DNA of 60,478 nt from Cnuibacter physcomitrellae (GTDB taxonomy: Bacteria; Actinomycetota; Actinomycetes; Actinomycetales; Microbacteriaceae): the NCBI RefSeq assembly GCF_014640535.1, contig NZ_BMHD01000003.1, forward strand, positions 153,117-213,594. Reading direction: 5' to 3'. Under the pieces are notes generated by a model. The model made no database searches and was not told where the DNA came from. It saw only the letters and a list, made by a program, of their open reading frames with translations. Shown piece by piece: positions 8,969 through 16,265 of this stretch (the stretch's first letter is position 1; each line of letters starts with the position of its first letter). Position numbers and translations under genes: made by a program.

Positions 8969-9393
8969 GTCAGATCCCAGGACTGCACGGTCGCTTCGAT
9001 CAGCCGCGCCACTCGTCGCACTTCCTCGAACGTCGCCTCCGCATCGGAGGGATAGACGCGCTCCGTGTTGGCGTACTTCGCGATCTGGTTCACGTTGTTC
9101 CCGATCGCCGCCAACCCGTCCTGCAGCTCGAACACCCCCGCGATGAACTTCCGGACGTCCGACCGGGTCTGGACGTTCGCGTTCATCGCCGACTCCACCA
9201 GCAGTCGCGGCACCGTGATCCCGCCCGCCACCACGGCGCGGGCCTCCAACGCGGCCTGCTCCTCAGCGTTCACGTACACGACGTAACGCTTATCGCGCGG
9301 CGACTCCGAGTTCTCGCGCCGCGACCGGCCGAACAGCTGCGAACGCCTCACGAGCAGCTCCAATCCACGCCAGCGCAGCGACCCCGCACCCAC
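8965..9393 (-). CDS. mobC: MobC-like relaxosome accessory protein
   Basis: 142 aa as given, GTG start. DKRYVVYVNAEEQAALEARA looks like a ribbon-helix-helix DNA-binding segment. The motif GNNVNQIAKYAN near the C-terminus is the hallmark of MobC proteins, which bind and extend strand opening at the nick site. A start further in (GTG near 9351) is also possible. It is adjacent to the stem-loop cluster at 9430-9560, the expected binding region. Confidence 0.8.
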   Translation of the reverse strand: MGAGSLRWRGLELLVRRSQLFGRSRRENSESPRDKRYVVYVNAEEQAALEARAVVAGGITVPRLLVESAMNANVQTRSDVRKFIAGVFELQDGLAAIGNNVNQIAKYANTERVYPSDAEATFEEVRRVARLIEATVQSWDLT

Positions 9394-9429
9394 AAGGCGC
9401 GGGGACCACCGAGGCCATTCAGCCGCGGT

Positions 9430-9560
9430 GAGATCAGGTTACAGCATGTAACCTGACAGCTTGCTCCCGAATGACGGCCCGCAAAGCGGGTCCAGACGGG
9501 TGCTCCTTGGCGACCGGGAGGTCGCGGACCGCTCCAGCGGTTACCCTTTAGGATTACCTC
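9430..9560. other. Candidate origin of transfer (oriT)
   Basis: The space between divergent mobC and the next gene holds four short perfect inverted repeats: TCAGGTTACA/TGTAACCTGA (9434-9443 with 9447-9456), CCCGC/GCGGG (9478-9490), GCGACC/GGTCGC (9510-9525) and ACCGCT/AGCGGT (9528-9541). On the minus strand TAATCCTA (9549-9556) loosely resembles MOB-P nick sites. Position next to mobC and relaxase plus repeat density make this the best oriT candidate; the nick position is inferred. Confidence 0.55.
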
Positions 9561-9866
9561 ATGAATGAGCCCATCCAGAATGTTGAAGAGTCGGTCGAGG
9601 CCGCGCGTCGGTTGGTCGAGCAGGAGACCAACGCGCGTGTCGATGCGGTGCGCGCGATCGTGGTCGCGTCGAACGAGGTCGAGACGTTGGAGGCGCGCCT
9701 GAGAGACGCGCAGGCCGCGCACGATTCAGCGTGGCAGGCGGCACTGCGTGCGGGTTGGAACGAGAAGAGTCTGCGCGCCACGGGCGCCCGTGGTCCGGGT
9801 CAGCAGGGCCGTCGCCCGCGTCGCCGTGAGGCCGCGTCAGCGGCGTCGGCGACGGCGGGGGAGTGA
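9561..9866 (+). CDS. Small coiled-coil protein, basic tail
   Basis: 101 aa. Residues 5-65 are predicted helical with heptad-like spacing, and the last third is basic (GARGPGQQGRRPRRREA), suggesting nucleic-acid contact. It is divergent from mobC across the oriT candidate, so an accessory role in transfer or copy control is possible. A TTAGGATTACCTC leader precedes the ATG without a strong ribosome site. No family recognised. Confidence 0.55.
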   Translation: MNEPIQNVEESVEAARRLVEQETNARVDAVRAIVVASNEVETLEARLRDAQAAHDSAWQAALRAGWNEKSLRATGARGPGQQGRRPRRREAASAASATAGE

Positions 9867-10445
9867 CGCCTTCGGCGTCTGGGGGGTTGCGGTCCTGATC
9901 CCCCTGACCACCTGTGGACAGCACGAGCTCTCTCCTTCGGGCTCGTCCTGCCCACAGGTGGACAGCGGGACCCTCCACCCGGCCGCACACAGGCCACACG
10001 TCCCGTCACGTAAGCGTCGACGCGTCGAGTGCAGTGTGGCCTGTGCACGGCCTCATCGAGTGCAACTCCAGACCAGATACAGCGCAGCGCAGCTGCTCCC
10101 ATTGTCGGGCGCAGCGACCTAGGTGATCGCCACCCGCCAGCAGTAAAGTGCACCGCGATTGGAGATTGCGGCGGTCGTCCCCGCTGTGTGCAGGACACCC
10201 AGCCGAGAGGTGTGCTGTGCACCATTGGGGGCGACCGCTTCCGCGTGGCTCGCATGCGAGATCAGTGGTTGTCCCCGGGCCGCTCAGCCCGGCGCCCGTT
10301 CAGGGCTGCCGGGCCGCGGCCGGGGCGTCAACCACACCGACCCGCTCTGCCTGCACCAGGGAACTGAAGCTGGGGGAGCGCGAGGGCGCCGAGCCCTCGC
10401 CGCCGGCCCTCGGAAAGGGCCGGCCCACCACCTCGGAGGGGTGGG
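9867..10445. other. Non-coding stretch with stem-loops
   Basis: About 580 bases without a convincing gene. It holds an imperfect 21-base inverted repeat (9908-9928 with 9941-9961, 19 of 21 pairs; a CCACCTGTGG core on one arm), probably a terminator or protein site after the 101-aa gene. It also holds tandem hairpins at 10381-10424 next to the end of the minus-strand gene at 10446. Open frames here are GC-driven and lack start signals. Confidence 0.5.
10381..10424. terminator. Tandem-hairpin terminator
   Basis: CGAGGGC/GCCCTCG (10381-10399) is followed by GCCGGCCCT/AGGGCCGGC (10402-10410 with 10416-10424). It lies directly after the stop of the minus-strand gene at 10446. The same two-hairpin design with CCGGCC cores recurs at 12825-12879 and 16618-16671. 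Confidence 0.6.
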
Positions 10446-10718
10446 CTATCCGAGTTCGAGGGAGTGCAACTCGGAGAGCAGCATCATCACCTCGCGGCGT
10501 GTGAAGGAGTGCTGAAAGTCCAGCGTCAGCACCGGGTCATCCACGCCGACCGGGCCGTCTTCATAGACGGCCTCGATCGCCGCGTGCTCCAACACGGATC
10601 GGACTCGCGCGGCAACCTCGGGGGAGGGTTTGCCCGCGATGATCGACAGCAGCACCGCGGGCGACAGCTCCGCGTTCGCCGCGGTCGCATTGCCGATCGC
10701 GGGCAGCTCGTCGCTCAT
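10446..10718 (-). CDS. Small hypothetical protein downstream of hicAB
   Basis: 90 aa, starting 2 bases after the hicB stop, so surely co-transcribed. The N-terminus is Ala-rich; the C-terminal half (LTLDFQHSFTRREVMMLLSELHSLELG) is probably helical. No known domain. It may be a third component of the HicAB locus or an unrelated passenger. Confidence 0.55.
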   Translation of the reverse strand: MSDELPAIGNATAANAELSPAVLLSIIAGKPSPEVAARVRSVLEHAAIEAVYEDGPVGVDDPVLTLDFQHSFTRREVMMLLSELHSLELG

Positions 10719-10720
10719 GG

Positions 10721-11050
10721 CTAGTGGGCGACGAGGCGAGAGGCGACGAGGCGGTTCAGGGACACGTTCTGCTCGGCAGCTTCCAGTGCGAGCTGGCGGT
10801 GCTGCTCGGGCAGGAGGCGCACCTGGAACTTGCCCGAATACTCCCGGTCCGCGATCGCTTCCGGGACGCTCTCACCGTTGCTGACCATGTCGTCGACGAC
10901 GTCGCGGGCGAGGGTCTGGATGCCGTCGAAGGCGGCTCGCTGATCCTCCGCGAACCAGGACAGGGACGGCATCTCGGCCACGGTTCCGATGTACCCGCCG
11001 TCCTCGCCGGACCAGCGGACCCGGTAGCTGTAGTGCTCTGCAGCGTTCAT
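10721..11050 (-). CDS. hicB: HicB-family antitoxin
   Basis: 109 aa. The N-terminal half (YSYRVRWSGEDGGYIGTVAEMPSL) is the HicB partial RNase H-like fold. The C-terminal half (FQVRLLPEQHRQLALEAA.. and SLNRLVASRL) is a ribbon-helix-helix DNA-binding domain. It should neutralise HicA and repress the operon. Its start overlaps the hicA stop by 4 bases. Confidence 0.83.
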   Translation of the reverse strand: MNAAEHYSYRVRWSGEDGGYIGTVAEMPSLSWFAEDQRAAFDGIQTLARDVVDDMVSNGESVPEAIADREYSGKFQVRLLPEQHRQLALEAAEQNVSLNRLVASRLVAH

Positions 11051-11298
11051 GATTCCATCCCTTCCAACTTCTCGATGGCGGCCAGGACCTGCCCCACCTG
11101 GTAGGGCTTGGCCTTGCCATGATCGTCCTGAATGTTCACTCGCGGATCCCCCGGCCAGGGCATCCGATAGACCCGGTGTGAGGTGCCCTGCTGGCGCGGT
11201 TCACCGAAGTAGTGGTCGCATACTTTGGCGAGGTCGTTGAACCTCACCCCGCTCCGATTGCGGCGCATCTCCTCGATGAGCTTGTCGATCCGAGCCAT
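11047..11298 (-). CDS. hicA: HicA-family mRNA interferase toxin
   Basis: 83 aa, the usual HicA size. The dsRBD-like fold carries QQGTSHRVYRMP with the probable catalytic His41, and a VGQVLAAIEKLEG C-terminal helix. It would cleave mRNA when freed from HicB. Order toxin then antitoxin is normal for hicAB. The locus probably stabilises the element. The ATG at 11298 follows an AT-rich promoter-like stretch (GATACCACTATTGATACTAC on the plus strand). Confidence 0.83.
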   Translation of the reverse strand: MARIDKLIEEMRRNRSGVRFNDLAKVCDHYFGEPRQQGTSHRVYRMPWPGDPRVNIQDDHGKAKPYQVGQVLAAIEKLEGMES

Positions 11299-11322
11299 GA
11301 ATCTATGATACCACTATTGATA

Positions 11323-11658
11323 CTACGCCGCAGGGCGTCGGACGCGCGCGTCCGGCCAGTCAGTGACCGCGTGAGCTGCCGATGAACGCGCCATCTTCTG
11401 TCGGCGGACCTCTAGTTCCTGACGGCTCACCACCGGTCGTGCGTCGGGGCGGGGGGAGAAGGCGATGCGGTAGAAGAGTTCGACATCGGCGAGGGCCTGT
11501 GCGAGCTCGGCCTGCGCGTGGGCGAGGTCCGCGAGAGCGTCGTCAGTGAGCTGCTGCATCACACGGGTGTCGTGCTCGTGGGCGTCGAGTGCGTCGGCGT
11601 ACCCGGCCACGTAGATTTCGAGCTGCTCGAGGCTGAGCGCGGCGAGGTCGATGCTCAT
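11323..11658 (-). CDS. Hypothetical helical protein
   Basis: 111 aa, strongly helical through residues 5-65 (ALSLEQLEIYVAGYADALDAHEHD) with a basic C-terminus. Its start overlaps the upstream stop by 4 bases, so it belongs to the operon that starts near 12493. No family recognised. Confidence 0.55.
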   Translation of the reverse strand: MSIDLAALSLEQLEIYVAGYADALDAHEHDTRVMQQLTDDALADLAHAQAELAQALADVELFYRIAFSPRPDARPVVSRQELEVRRQKMARSSAAHAVTDWPDARVRRPAA

Positions 11659-11987
11659 GACCGATCCTTTCCGTAGGCGTCACGTTCGTACTGCTCGAGC
11701 GCGGCCAGGTAGGCGGGGGAGTGGGTGTCGTAGCGGGCGACCGCAGCGGCGGTCCCGGTGAACAGGTCGGTGTTGCGGTAGAGCCGTCCGCAGGCGGGGC
11801 AGAGGGTGTGCTCGTCCGGGTTGGTGCTGCCGCTGCTGTCGAAGGTGATCGCGCCCTCACTGTCGGCGGCGTACCAGTCGGCGGCGTAGCTGTCGTTGCC
11901 GCACGCGCACGTCTGGTTCTCCCCGTCGACGTCTGCCACGGCGATCCCGTCGACGACGGGGTAGGCGGGTGCATCCAGGACAGGCAT
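11655..11987 (-). CDS. Zinc-ribbon hypothetical protein
   Basis: 110 aa. Cysteines in CACG and CPACGRLYR (near 27-29 and 63-66) can form a zinc ribbon; ADWYAADSEGAITFDSSG lies between. The C-terminal helix ends AALEQYERDAYGKD. It lies 12 bases after nrdH2 and overlaps the next gene by 4 bases. Function unknown. Confidence 0.6.
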   Translation of the reverse strand: MPVLDAPAYPVVDGIAVADVDGENQTCACGNDSYAADWYAADSEGAITFDSSGSTNPDEHTLCPACGRLYRNTDLFTGTAAAVARYDTHSPAYLAALEQYERDAYGKDRS

Positions 11988-11999
11988 CGTGTCGACCCG

Positions 12000-12239
12000 T
12001 TATGCGGCGGCGAGGGTGCCGATGAGGTCGGGCCGGAAGCCCGCCCACGACCCCGCCGCGGTATCGGTGATGACGATGGGGGCGGTGAGCCCGATGGTCG
12101 CCTTGAAGTCCTCAATGACCTCGGCAGGCTGGTCCTCCAGCAGCCGTGGCTCGTAGGCGATCCCGGCCCGATCCAGTGCGGTCTCGGTGGCCTTGCACTG
12201 ACCGCAGAACCCGGCCTTGGTGTAGACGACGACGCTCAT
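12000..12239 (-). CDS. nrdH: Second NrdH-type glutaredoxin-like protein
   Basis: 79 aa. CGQC redox motif in VVVYTKAGFCGQC, then KATETALDRAGIAYEPR and a late GFRPDLIG. It shares the KATETALDRAGI block and overall design with the NrdH at 1775-2038, so the pair are old paralogues. No ribonucleotide reductase gene is nearby. GAAAGGGGCAGGG precedes the ATG. Confidence 0.8.
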   Translation of the reverse strand: MSVVVYTKAGFCGQCKATETALDRAGIAYEPRLLEDQPAEVIEDFKATIGLTAPIVITDTAAGSWAGFRPDLIGTLAAA

Positions 12240-12253
12240 GATCCCTGCCCCTT

Positions 12254-12493
12254 TCAGCGGCCGTAGTAGTGGAGACGGTCAGCAACACGCGAGGCGACGA
12301 ACCCCGCAGCGAGGAAGAGCGCGGCGACCCCAACCGCGACGAATGTGACGATCACCGAAGCCGCTCCCAGACCGAGGAGCACCAGGCCGATACCGGCCAC
12401 GATGCCGACGACAACGACGCCCACGGCGGTGAGGTAGAGGGTGTCCGAGACGGTGTCGGCCTGCTCTGCCTTGGTGTATCCGGTGGTGTTCAT
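12254..12493 (-). CDS. Small two-helix membrane protein
   Basis: 79 aa. A soluble N-terminus (MNTTGYTKAEQADTVSD) precedes two membrane helices (about 20-42 and 46-68). The ATG at 12493 is chosen for its GAAGGAGAAGGACAG ribosome site; the frame stays open upstream but without such a signal. It heads the minus-strand operon with nrdH2. Function unknown. Confidence 0.6.
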   Translation of the reverse strand: MNTTGYTKAEQADTVSDTLYLTAVGVVVVGIVAGIGLVLLGLGAASVIVTFVAVGVAALFLAAGFVASRVADRLHYYGR

Positions 12494-12887
12494 CTGTCCT
12501 TCTCCTTCGCTGATTCGCGGTATCGGATGTGACCGGTTCATTGAATAAGGGGACCGTCCTGCCGGCCGCCGGAGCCTGTCAAGCGACGCTCCCGCCCCTA
12601 CCCGCTTGCAGGAGTGTTGGACCGCAGGTGCGGAGCACCTTCCCGAACCGCCCACATGTCTGGGGCGAGGCGCGGCGCTTGACAGGCGGAGAGCGGCCGG
12701 CAGTACGATCCACCCTTCGATGCACCGGACACCCCACCGGCACCCGGCCCCCACAGCGCGACCACACAACCAGCGACCCGCCCCGTCCTGCTGCGGCCCG
12801 GAGGGCGCCATGCCTGGGGGTGTCGGAGGGGGCCCGGCTAGAGGCCCCCTCCGGGCCGGCCCCCGGGGTGGGGCCGGCCGCCGCGTC
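12494..12887. other. Regulatory intergenic region with large inverted repeat
   Basis: About 390 bases without a gene. A hyphenated inverted repeat (12560-12585 with 12676-12702) has arms of 10 plus 12 perfectly pairing bases around an internal mismatch, enclosing ~90 bases. Each arm carries TTGACA reading outward. On the plus-strand side TACGAT (12704-12709) lies 19 bases after TTGACA, a plausible promoter. Terminator hairpins at 12825-12879 close the region. Confidence 0.5.
12825..12879. terminator. Tandem-hairpin terminator
   Basis: Two perfect 10-base stems in a row: 12825-12834 with 12843-12852 (GGAGGGGGCC arm) and 12854-12863 with 12870-12879 (GGCCGGCCCC arm). It lies just past the stop of the minus-strand gene at 12888. 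The 27 bases at 12853-12879 are identical to 16641-16667. Confidence 0.75.
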
Positions 12888-13013
12888 TCAGGGCAGCACG
12901 GACCTGCACAGCAGCACCACGAGCAGCAGCCCGCCCAGCACCGTCAGCGCCAGGACCACGCCTCGCCCAGCCGCGGGTCGGGGGCGGGTGTGGGGGAGTG
13001 GCTGGCCGCTCAC
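12888..13013 (-). CDS. 41-aa single-pass membrane protein
   Basis: GTG start whose first four bases (GTGA) contain the stop of the upstream 182-aa gene, so translation is probably coupled. The N-terminus is basic and Pro-rich (residues 1-18); one hydrophobic helix (about 19-36: VVLALTVLGGLLLVVLLC) follows. It is small, but context and design support a real gene. Function unknown. Confidence 0.5.
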   Translation of the reverse strand: MSGQPLPHTRPRPAAGRGVVLALTVLGGLLLVVLLCRSVLP

Positions 13014-13558
13014 GACGCCTGCCCCGTGGTGTCGGTGCGGAGTTGATCGAGTAGGTGGCGGATGCCTTGTCCGTAGCCGAGGACGATCGCGTAGGCGATC
13101 GCCACCGGGTCCGCGCCGGGGGTGTAGCTGGCGGCTCCGGGCTTGGCTCCGGGGTCGAGGTAGCAGCCGTCGCACACGTACTCGAACACGTCCGCGTAGG
13201 TGGTCAGGTCGGACTCCTCGGAGCCGGACTGGATCGCGTCGGCGGCGATCACGTCGAGCTGCACGGTGATCTGTTCGGGGATCTCGACTTCCGCGAGGAT
13301 GAGCCAGCCGCGGACTCGTTGGAGGTCGGAGGCGTCCCCGACATCGCCTACCCAGCGGCGCGCGTGGCCGTCGGTCATCCACCACATCCGCGGGTCGTCG
13401 GACACGGCGGGCGGTGGGGTGAGCAGGCCCCGGTCGCGCATCTCTAGGGTGACGGCGTCGAGTTCGGCTTGGTCCTCGGTGACGCTGTCGAGGCAGAGTC
13501 GGTGCAGCTCGCCCAGCTCTTTGTCGGTGCTGATCTTCACCTGGTCGTAGATCGTCAT
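13010..13558 (-). CDS. Hypothetical protein of the ParB-like operon
   Basis: 182 aa, soluble. Features: ELHRLCLDSVTEDQAELDAV helix, MRDRGLLTP, MWWMTDGHARRWVGDV, and a C-terminal AYAIVLGYGQGIRHLLDQ helix. No family recognised. It is separated from the ParB-like gene by a strong hairpin, so it may be partly transcribed from its own promoter. The ATG follows GGGAGAAGCATC. Confidence 0.6.
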   Translation of the reverse strand: MTIYDQVKISTDKELGELHRLCLDSVTEDQAELDAVTLEMRDRGLLTPPPAVSDDPRMWWMTDGHARRWVGDVGDASDLQRVRGWLILAEVEIPEQITVQLDVIAADAIQSGSEESDLTTYADVFEYVCDGCYLDPGAKPGAASYTPGADPVAIAYAIVLGYGQGIRHLLDQLRTDTTGQAS

Positions 13559-13579
13559 GATGCTTCTCCCTTCGGGCGA

Positions 13580-13610
13580 GGGGTGGGGCGGCGTGTGGCC
13601 GCCCCACCCC
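13580..13610. terminator. Terminator after the ParB-like gene
   Basis: A perfect 13-base stem (13580-13592 with 13598-13610; GGGGTGGGGCGGC arm) with a 5-base loop lies 11 bases past the ParB-like gene stop and just before the ribosome site of the next minus-strand gene. It could attenuate read-through. Confidence 0.75.
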
Positions 13611-13620
13611 CTTGGCCGGA

Positions 13621-15126
13621 TCAGGCCGCGTCAGCCTCAGCAGTCACGGACTCGGACTCGACCTCGACCGCCTCGGCGGGCGCATCCGCGTCCGCCGTGC
13701 TGGCCTCGGGGTCGGTGGGCTCGGGGTCGGGCTCGTACCCGGCTGCGATCCGCTCCACGGGGGACAGGTGGTAGCCCCACGTCTCCAACTGGCGCAGGTA
13801 CGCCGCGTGCTCGGCGCGGGGGTGTCTCCACGACTCGCGGCTCGTCGCGTGCTCCCGAGCAGACAGCGCCACCGCGAGGGAGACGTAGGCCGCACGGGTG
13901 GGGGTCTTCTCCACCTGGGCCGCCATGGCCTCGCGGTTGTTGTAGCCGGTGATGCCGAGCAGCTCGCCCGCGATCCCGTCGTTGTCGTTGCTCAGTTCCC
14001 AGCGGTGCCGCGTCATCGTCACCGCGACGAACGAGCCCACACCGGTAGGCAGCTTCTTCCGCGACAGCAGGGTCTTGAGCCAGTCGATCCGGACGGTGGT
14101 CGCGGTGTCCCACGCCTTGTTGTTCGCGATCAGAGTCCGACGCGCCTCCCGCTTCGCCGTAGCCTCAGCCTCGGCGCGGGCCTCCGCTTCCTCAGCCGTC
14201 AGCTCCGGCTCGTCTGACGCGGCGCAGGCGGTGGTGTTCTGGTAGCGGTAGATCGAGCGGTGCAGCTCCTTGCGGGTGCAGTACGCGGTGACCTGCACGT
14301 CGCCTTCATCGAGGCCGTAGACCTCGACCCGCACGACGTGACCGGGGCAGGCGGCATGCGTCTCCGGGTCGAGGGTGGGACGCTCGTCGGCGTCGTCGTC
14401 CGCGTCGGTGAGGCGACCCAGCTCGGTCATGGTCGACCAGTCGTACCGGGTGACCACCGTGAGCCCCTGGGCCTCGTACTGGGCGACGAGTTCGGCCTGG
14501 CGGACCCGGATCACGTGCTCGTCGCGCTGCTCCTGGGCGACGAACTCCAGATCGTCGTCGTCGCAGTCGGTGACCGCCGAGATAGCGTCGTCATCGCCCT
14601 CGAACTCCGCGATCAGCATCAGCCGATCCAGCGAGTACGTGCCGTATCCGGCGTACTGGGTCGCGGTCTTCGACTTCGCCACGGTCAACGCGCCGGTGAC
14701 GTGCTCCGCGCTCTGTCCCGCGCTCTTGGCGATCTTCTCCACGCTGATCCCATCCAGCGCCAGCTGCTCATACGCCGCGATCCGGTCCGTGAGGGCCAGA
14801 TCGGCACGAGCGAACGTGCGCAGCTGATCCTGGATGCGCCCGGACTCGCTGCCGGTCGCATCTTCCAGCCCGAACACGGCGAGCATGCTCTCCACCCCGG
14901 CCTCGCGGGCGGCGAGGAGGCGACGCTGACCGTCGTACACGTACACGGCACCCTCCGCGGTGCGGCGGGCCAGGACGGGCTCACGGACGCCCTCGGCCCG
15001 GATCGAGTCGACGAACTCGGGCGGGAGGACGACCTGGGTGCGGATGTTGGGGTCCAGCTCGACCTCGTTCGGATCGATCTGCTCGATACTCACCACGGGA
15101 GCGGCGGTTTTAGTGGTCTTAGTCAT
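13621..15126 (-). CDS. ParB/Srx-domain protein
   Basis: 501 aa. The N-terminus (about 12-110) is a ParB N-terminal domain: VSIEQIDPNEVELDPNIR, SIRAEGVREPVLARR and YDGQRRLLAAREAG, which correspond to ParB boxes. A helical region (about 110-180: SVEKIAKSAGQSAEHV) fits the helix-turn-helix. The acidic, Glu-rich C-terminal half is not ParB-like. No ParA partner is seen, so it may be a solo element regulator rather than a segregation protein. Start follows AAAGAGAAAAAG. Confidence 0.78.
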   Translation of the reverse strand: MTKTTKTAAPVVSIEQIDPNEVELDPNIRTQVVLPPEFVDSIRAEGVREPVLARRTAEGAVYVYDGQRRLLAAREAGVESMLAVFGLEDATGSESGRIQDQLRTFARADLALTDRIAAYEQLALDGISVEKIAKSAGQSAEHVTGALTVAKSKTATQYAGYGTYSLDRLMLIAEFEGDDDAISAVTDCDDDDLEFVAQEQRDEHVIRVRQAELVAQYEAQGLTVVTRYDWSTMTELGRLTDADDDADERPTLDPETHAACPGHVVRVEVYGLDEGDVQVTAYCTRKELHRSIYRYQNTTACAASDEPELTAEEAEARAEAEATAKREARRTLIANNKAWDTATTVRIDWLKTLLSRKKLPTGVGSFVAVTMTRHRWELSNDNDGIAGELLGITGYNNREAMAAQVEKTPTRAAYVSLAVALSAREHATSRESWRHPRAEHAAYLRQLETWGYHLSPVERIAAGYEPDPEPTDPEASTADADAPAEAVEVESESVTAEADAA

Positions 15127-15159
15127 CTTTTTCTCTTTCAGATAAAGTGATCGGTAGCG

Positions 15160-15198
15160 GTCGGGAACCGAGGCAGCTGAAATGCTTCGGTCCCCGAC
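15160..15198 (-). promoter_or_regulatory. Hairpin in the parB-like leader
   Basis: Arms 15160-15171 and 15187-15198 pair over 12 positions, with one G-U pair if transcribed on the minus strand. It lies between the DUF3846 stop (15223) and the parB-like start (15126), so it may end the first transcript or control the second. Confidence 0.5.
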
Positions 15199-15222
15199 CT
15201 TTGTTCTTGGGTACTGCGAGGG

Positions 15223-15606
15223 TTAGACGAAGCTCGCGGCGGCGAGGTCCGCGGTGGGACTGCTGTGCAGCCACCACTGGACGACGGCGAGAGCCTGGTC
15301 CTGGGACAGGGACGCGATATCCCCGTCCGGCGTGGAGGCCAGGAACACCCCCGCCCCGTGGATCGGCGTCTGCTCCGACACCGACTGACGCACGACCTGC
15401 GTCAGCATCGGGTTCGGTTCCTGCCGGAACAGGCCCTCCTCGTCCACCCACACGGTGATCCCGTGGGCGACGTCGACCGTCTCGACCACATCGCAGCCGA
15501 TCAGCCGGTACAGGGCCGTGAGCCGGTCGTGCACGTCCTCCGCGTCGAACTCGATCACGTGGATGGAGCCCTCCACGTCGATCTTCACGCCCAGATAGCT
15601 GGTCAT
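15223..15606 (-). CDS. DUF3846 protein
   Basis: 127 aa. DVEGSIHVIEFDAEDVHDRLTALYRLIGCDVVETV and the later LFRQEPNPMLT match DUF3846, a small phage/plasmid family of unknown function, often near ArdC-like genes. Ribosome site AAAGGAGAACAG. The gene follows a ~300-base structured leader (15620-15925) shared with the ArdC-like gene. Confidence 0.75.
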   Translation of the reverse strand: MTSYLGVKIDVEGSIHVIEFDAEDVHDRLTALYRLIGCDVVETVDVAHGITVWVDEEGLFRQEPNPMLTQVVRQSVSEQTPIHGAGVFLASTPDGDIASLSQDQALAVVQWWLHSSPTADLAAASFV

Positions 15607-15619
15607 CTGTTCTCCTTTC

Positions 15620-15925
15620 TCTTCCCCTTGTTGTTTTGCCTGGAAGGCGGTTTACCGCCGCTAGGGACAGGGCGGGGCGCGCAACCCGAAGGGCGGTGGA
15701 GGAGAGAATTTCGGCGCGAAATAAGGCCACGCCAGTGGCCGCGTGCCGAAAATCTCGGGGGAACCGGCCGCGCAGCGGCTTGAGCGCCCCGGTCTGGCCC
15801 GTACGCTGCCGAAGGCTTCCAGGCAAAACGACAAGCCACCCCCTCGGGGTGGCGGCACAGCGCCGGCCCCTGGCCGGCTCCACTCAGTCAGACAGCGGCC
15901 GCCGCCGGCGGCCGGGCCTCATCCG
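15620..15925 (-). ncRNA. Candidate structured RNA leader, copy A
   Basis: Non-coding leader of the DUF3846 gene, about 70% similar to copy B (17600-17900). Stems: P1 15633-15646 with 15816-15829 (14 pairs); P2 GGCGG/CCGCC 15646-15650 with 15655-15659; P3 15704-15715 with 15745-15756; a GCCACCCC/GGGGTGGC hairpin 15835-15853 outside P1. P1, P2 and P3 positions that differ from copy B change in pairs, and P1 has a matched one-base indel. The frame through here is not that of DUF3846, so it is not an N-terminal extension. Same-strand transcription is inferred. Confidence 0.6.
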
Positions 15926-16002
15926 CTCTTGCACACAGCTCGCGGGCTTCTCTCTACCGAGGTCGATAGCGTGAGAGGACACCCACCGGAGGGGAGCTCG
16001 TC

Positions 16003-16203
16003 ATGGGAGTTGTCATCGCCGCCGTCAGCGCCGGAGCGCTCGGCCTTGCTGCAGCCATCACAGGGGCGCTCGCCCTGCTCCGCCGTCACGACCACGTGGG
16101 GCGGCGGGCTGATGCGGTTGCCGGGACAGATCCTCGCCTGGCAACGGAGCTGCGCGACCTCCAGTCTCAGATCGATGCGGGCCGATCGGGCTACCGGCCG
16201 TAG
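16003..16203 (+). CDS. Small membrane protein
   Basis: 66 aa with one N-terminal membrane helix (about 3-26) and a basic/acidic cytosolic tail (ADAVAGTDPRLATELRDLQSQ). GGAGGGGAG lies 7 bases before the ATG. It begins a short plus-strand pair with the 106-aa gene. Function unknown. Confidence 0.55.
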   Translation: MGVVIAAVSAGALGLAAAITGALALLRRHDHVGRRADAVAGTDPRLATELRDLQSQIDAGRSGYRP

Positions 16204-16265
16204 TTCCGCATCGCGGCCCGCCACCTGATCTTTCCCGTGTCAGGGGCGAGAGCTACCGTGGGTGC

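Noticed and set aside
10029-10515. Plus-strand frames of 110-120 aa in the 10 kb gap
   Set aside because: Arg/Pro/Ser-rich, no ribosome sites, overlapping each other in several frames.
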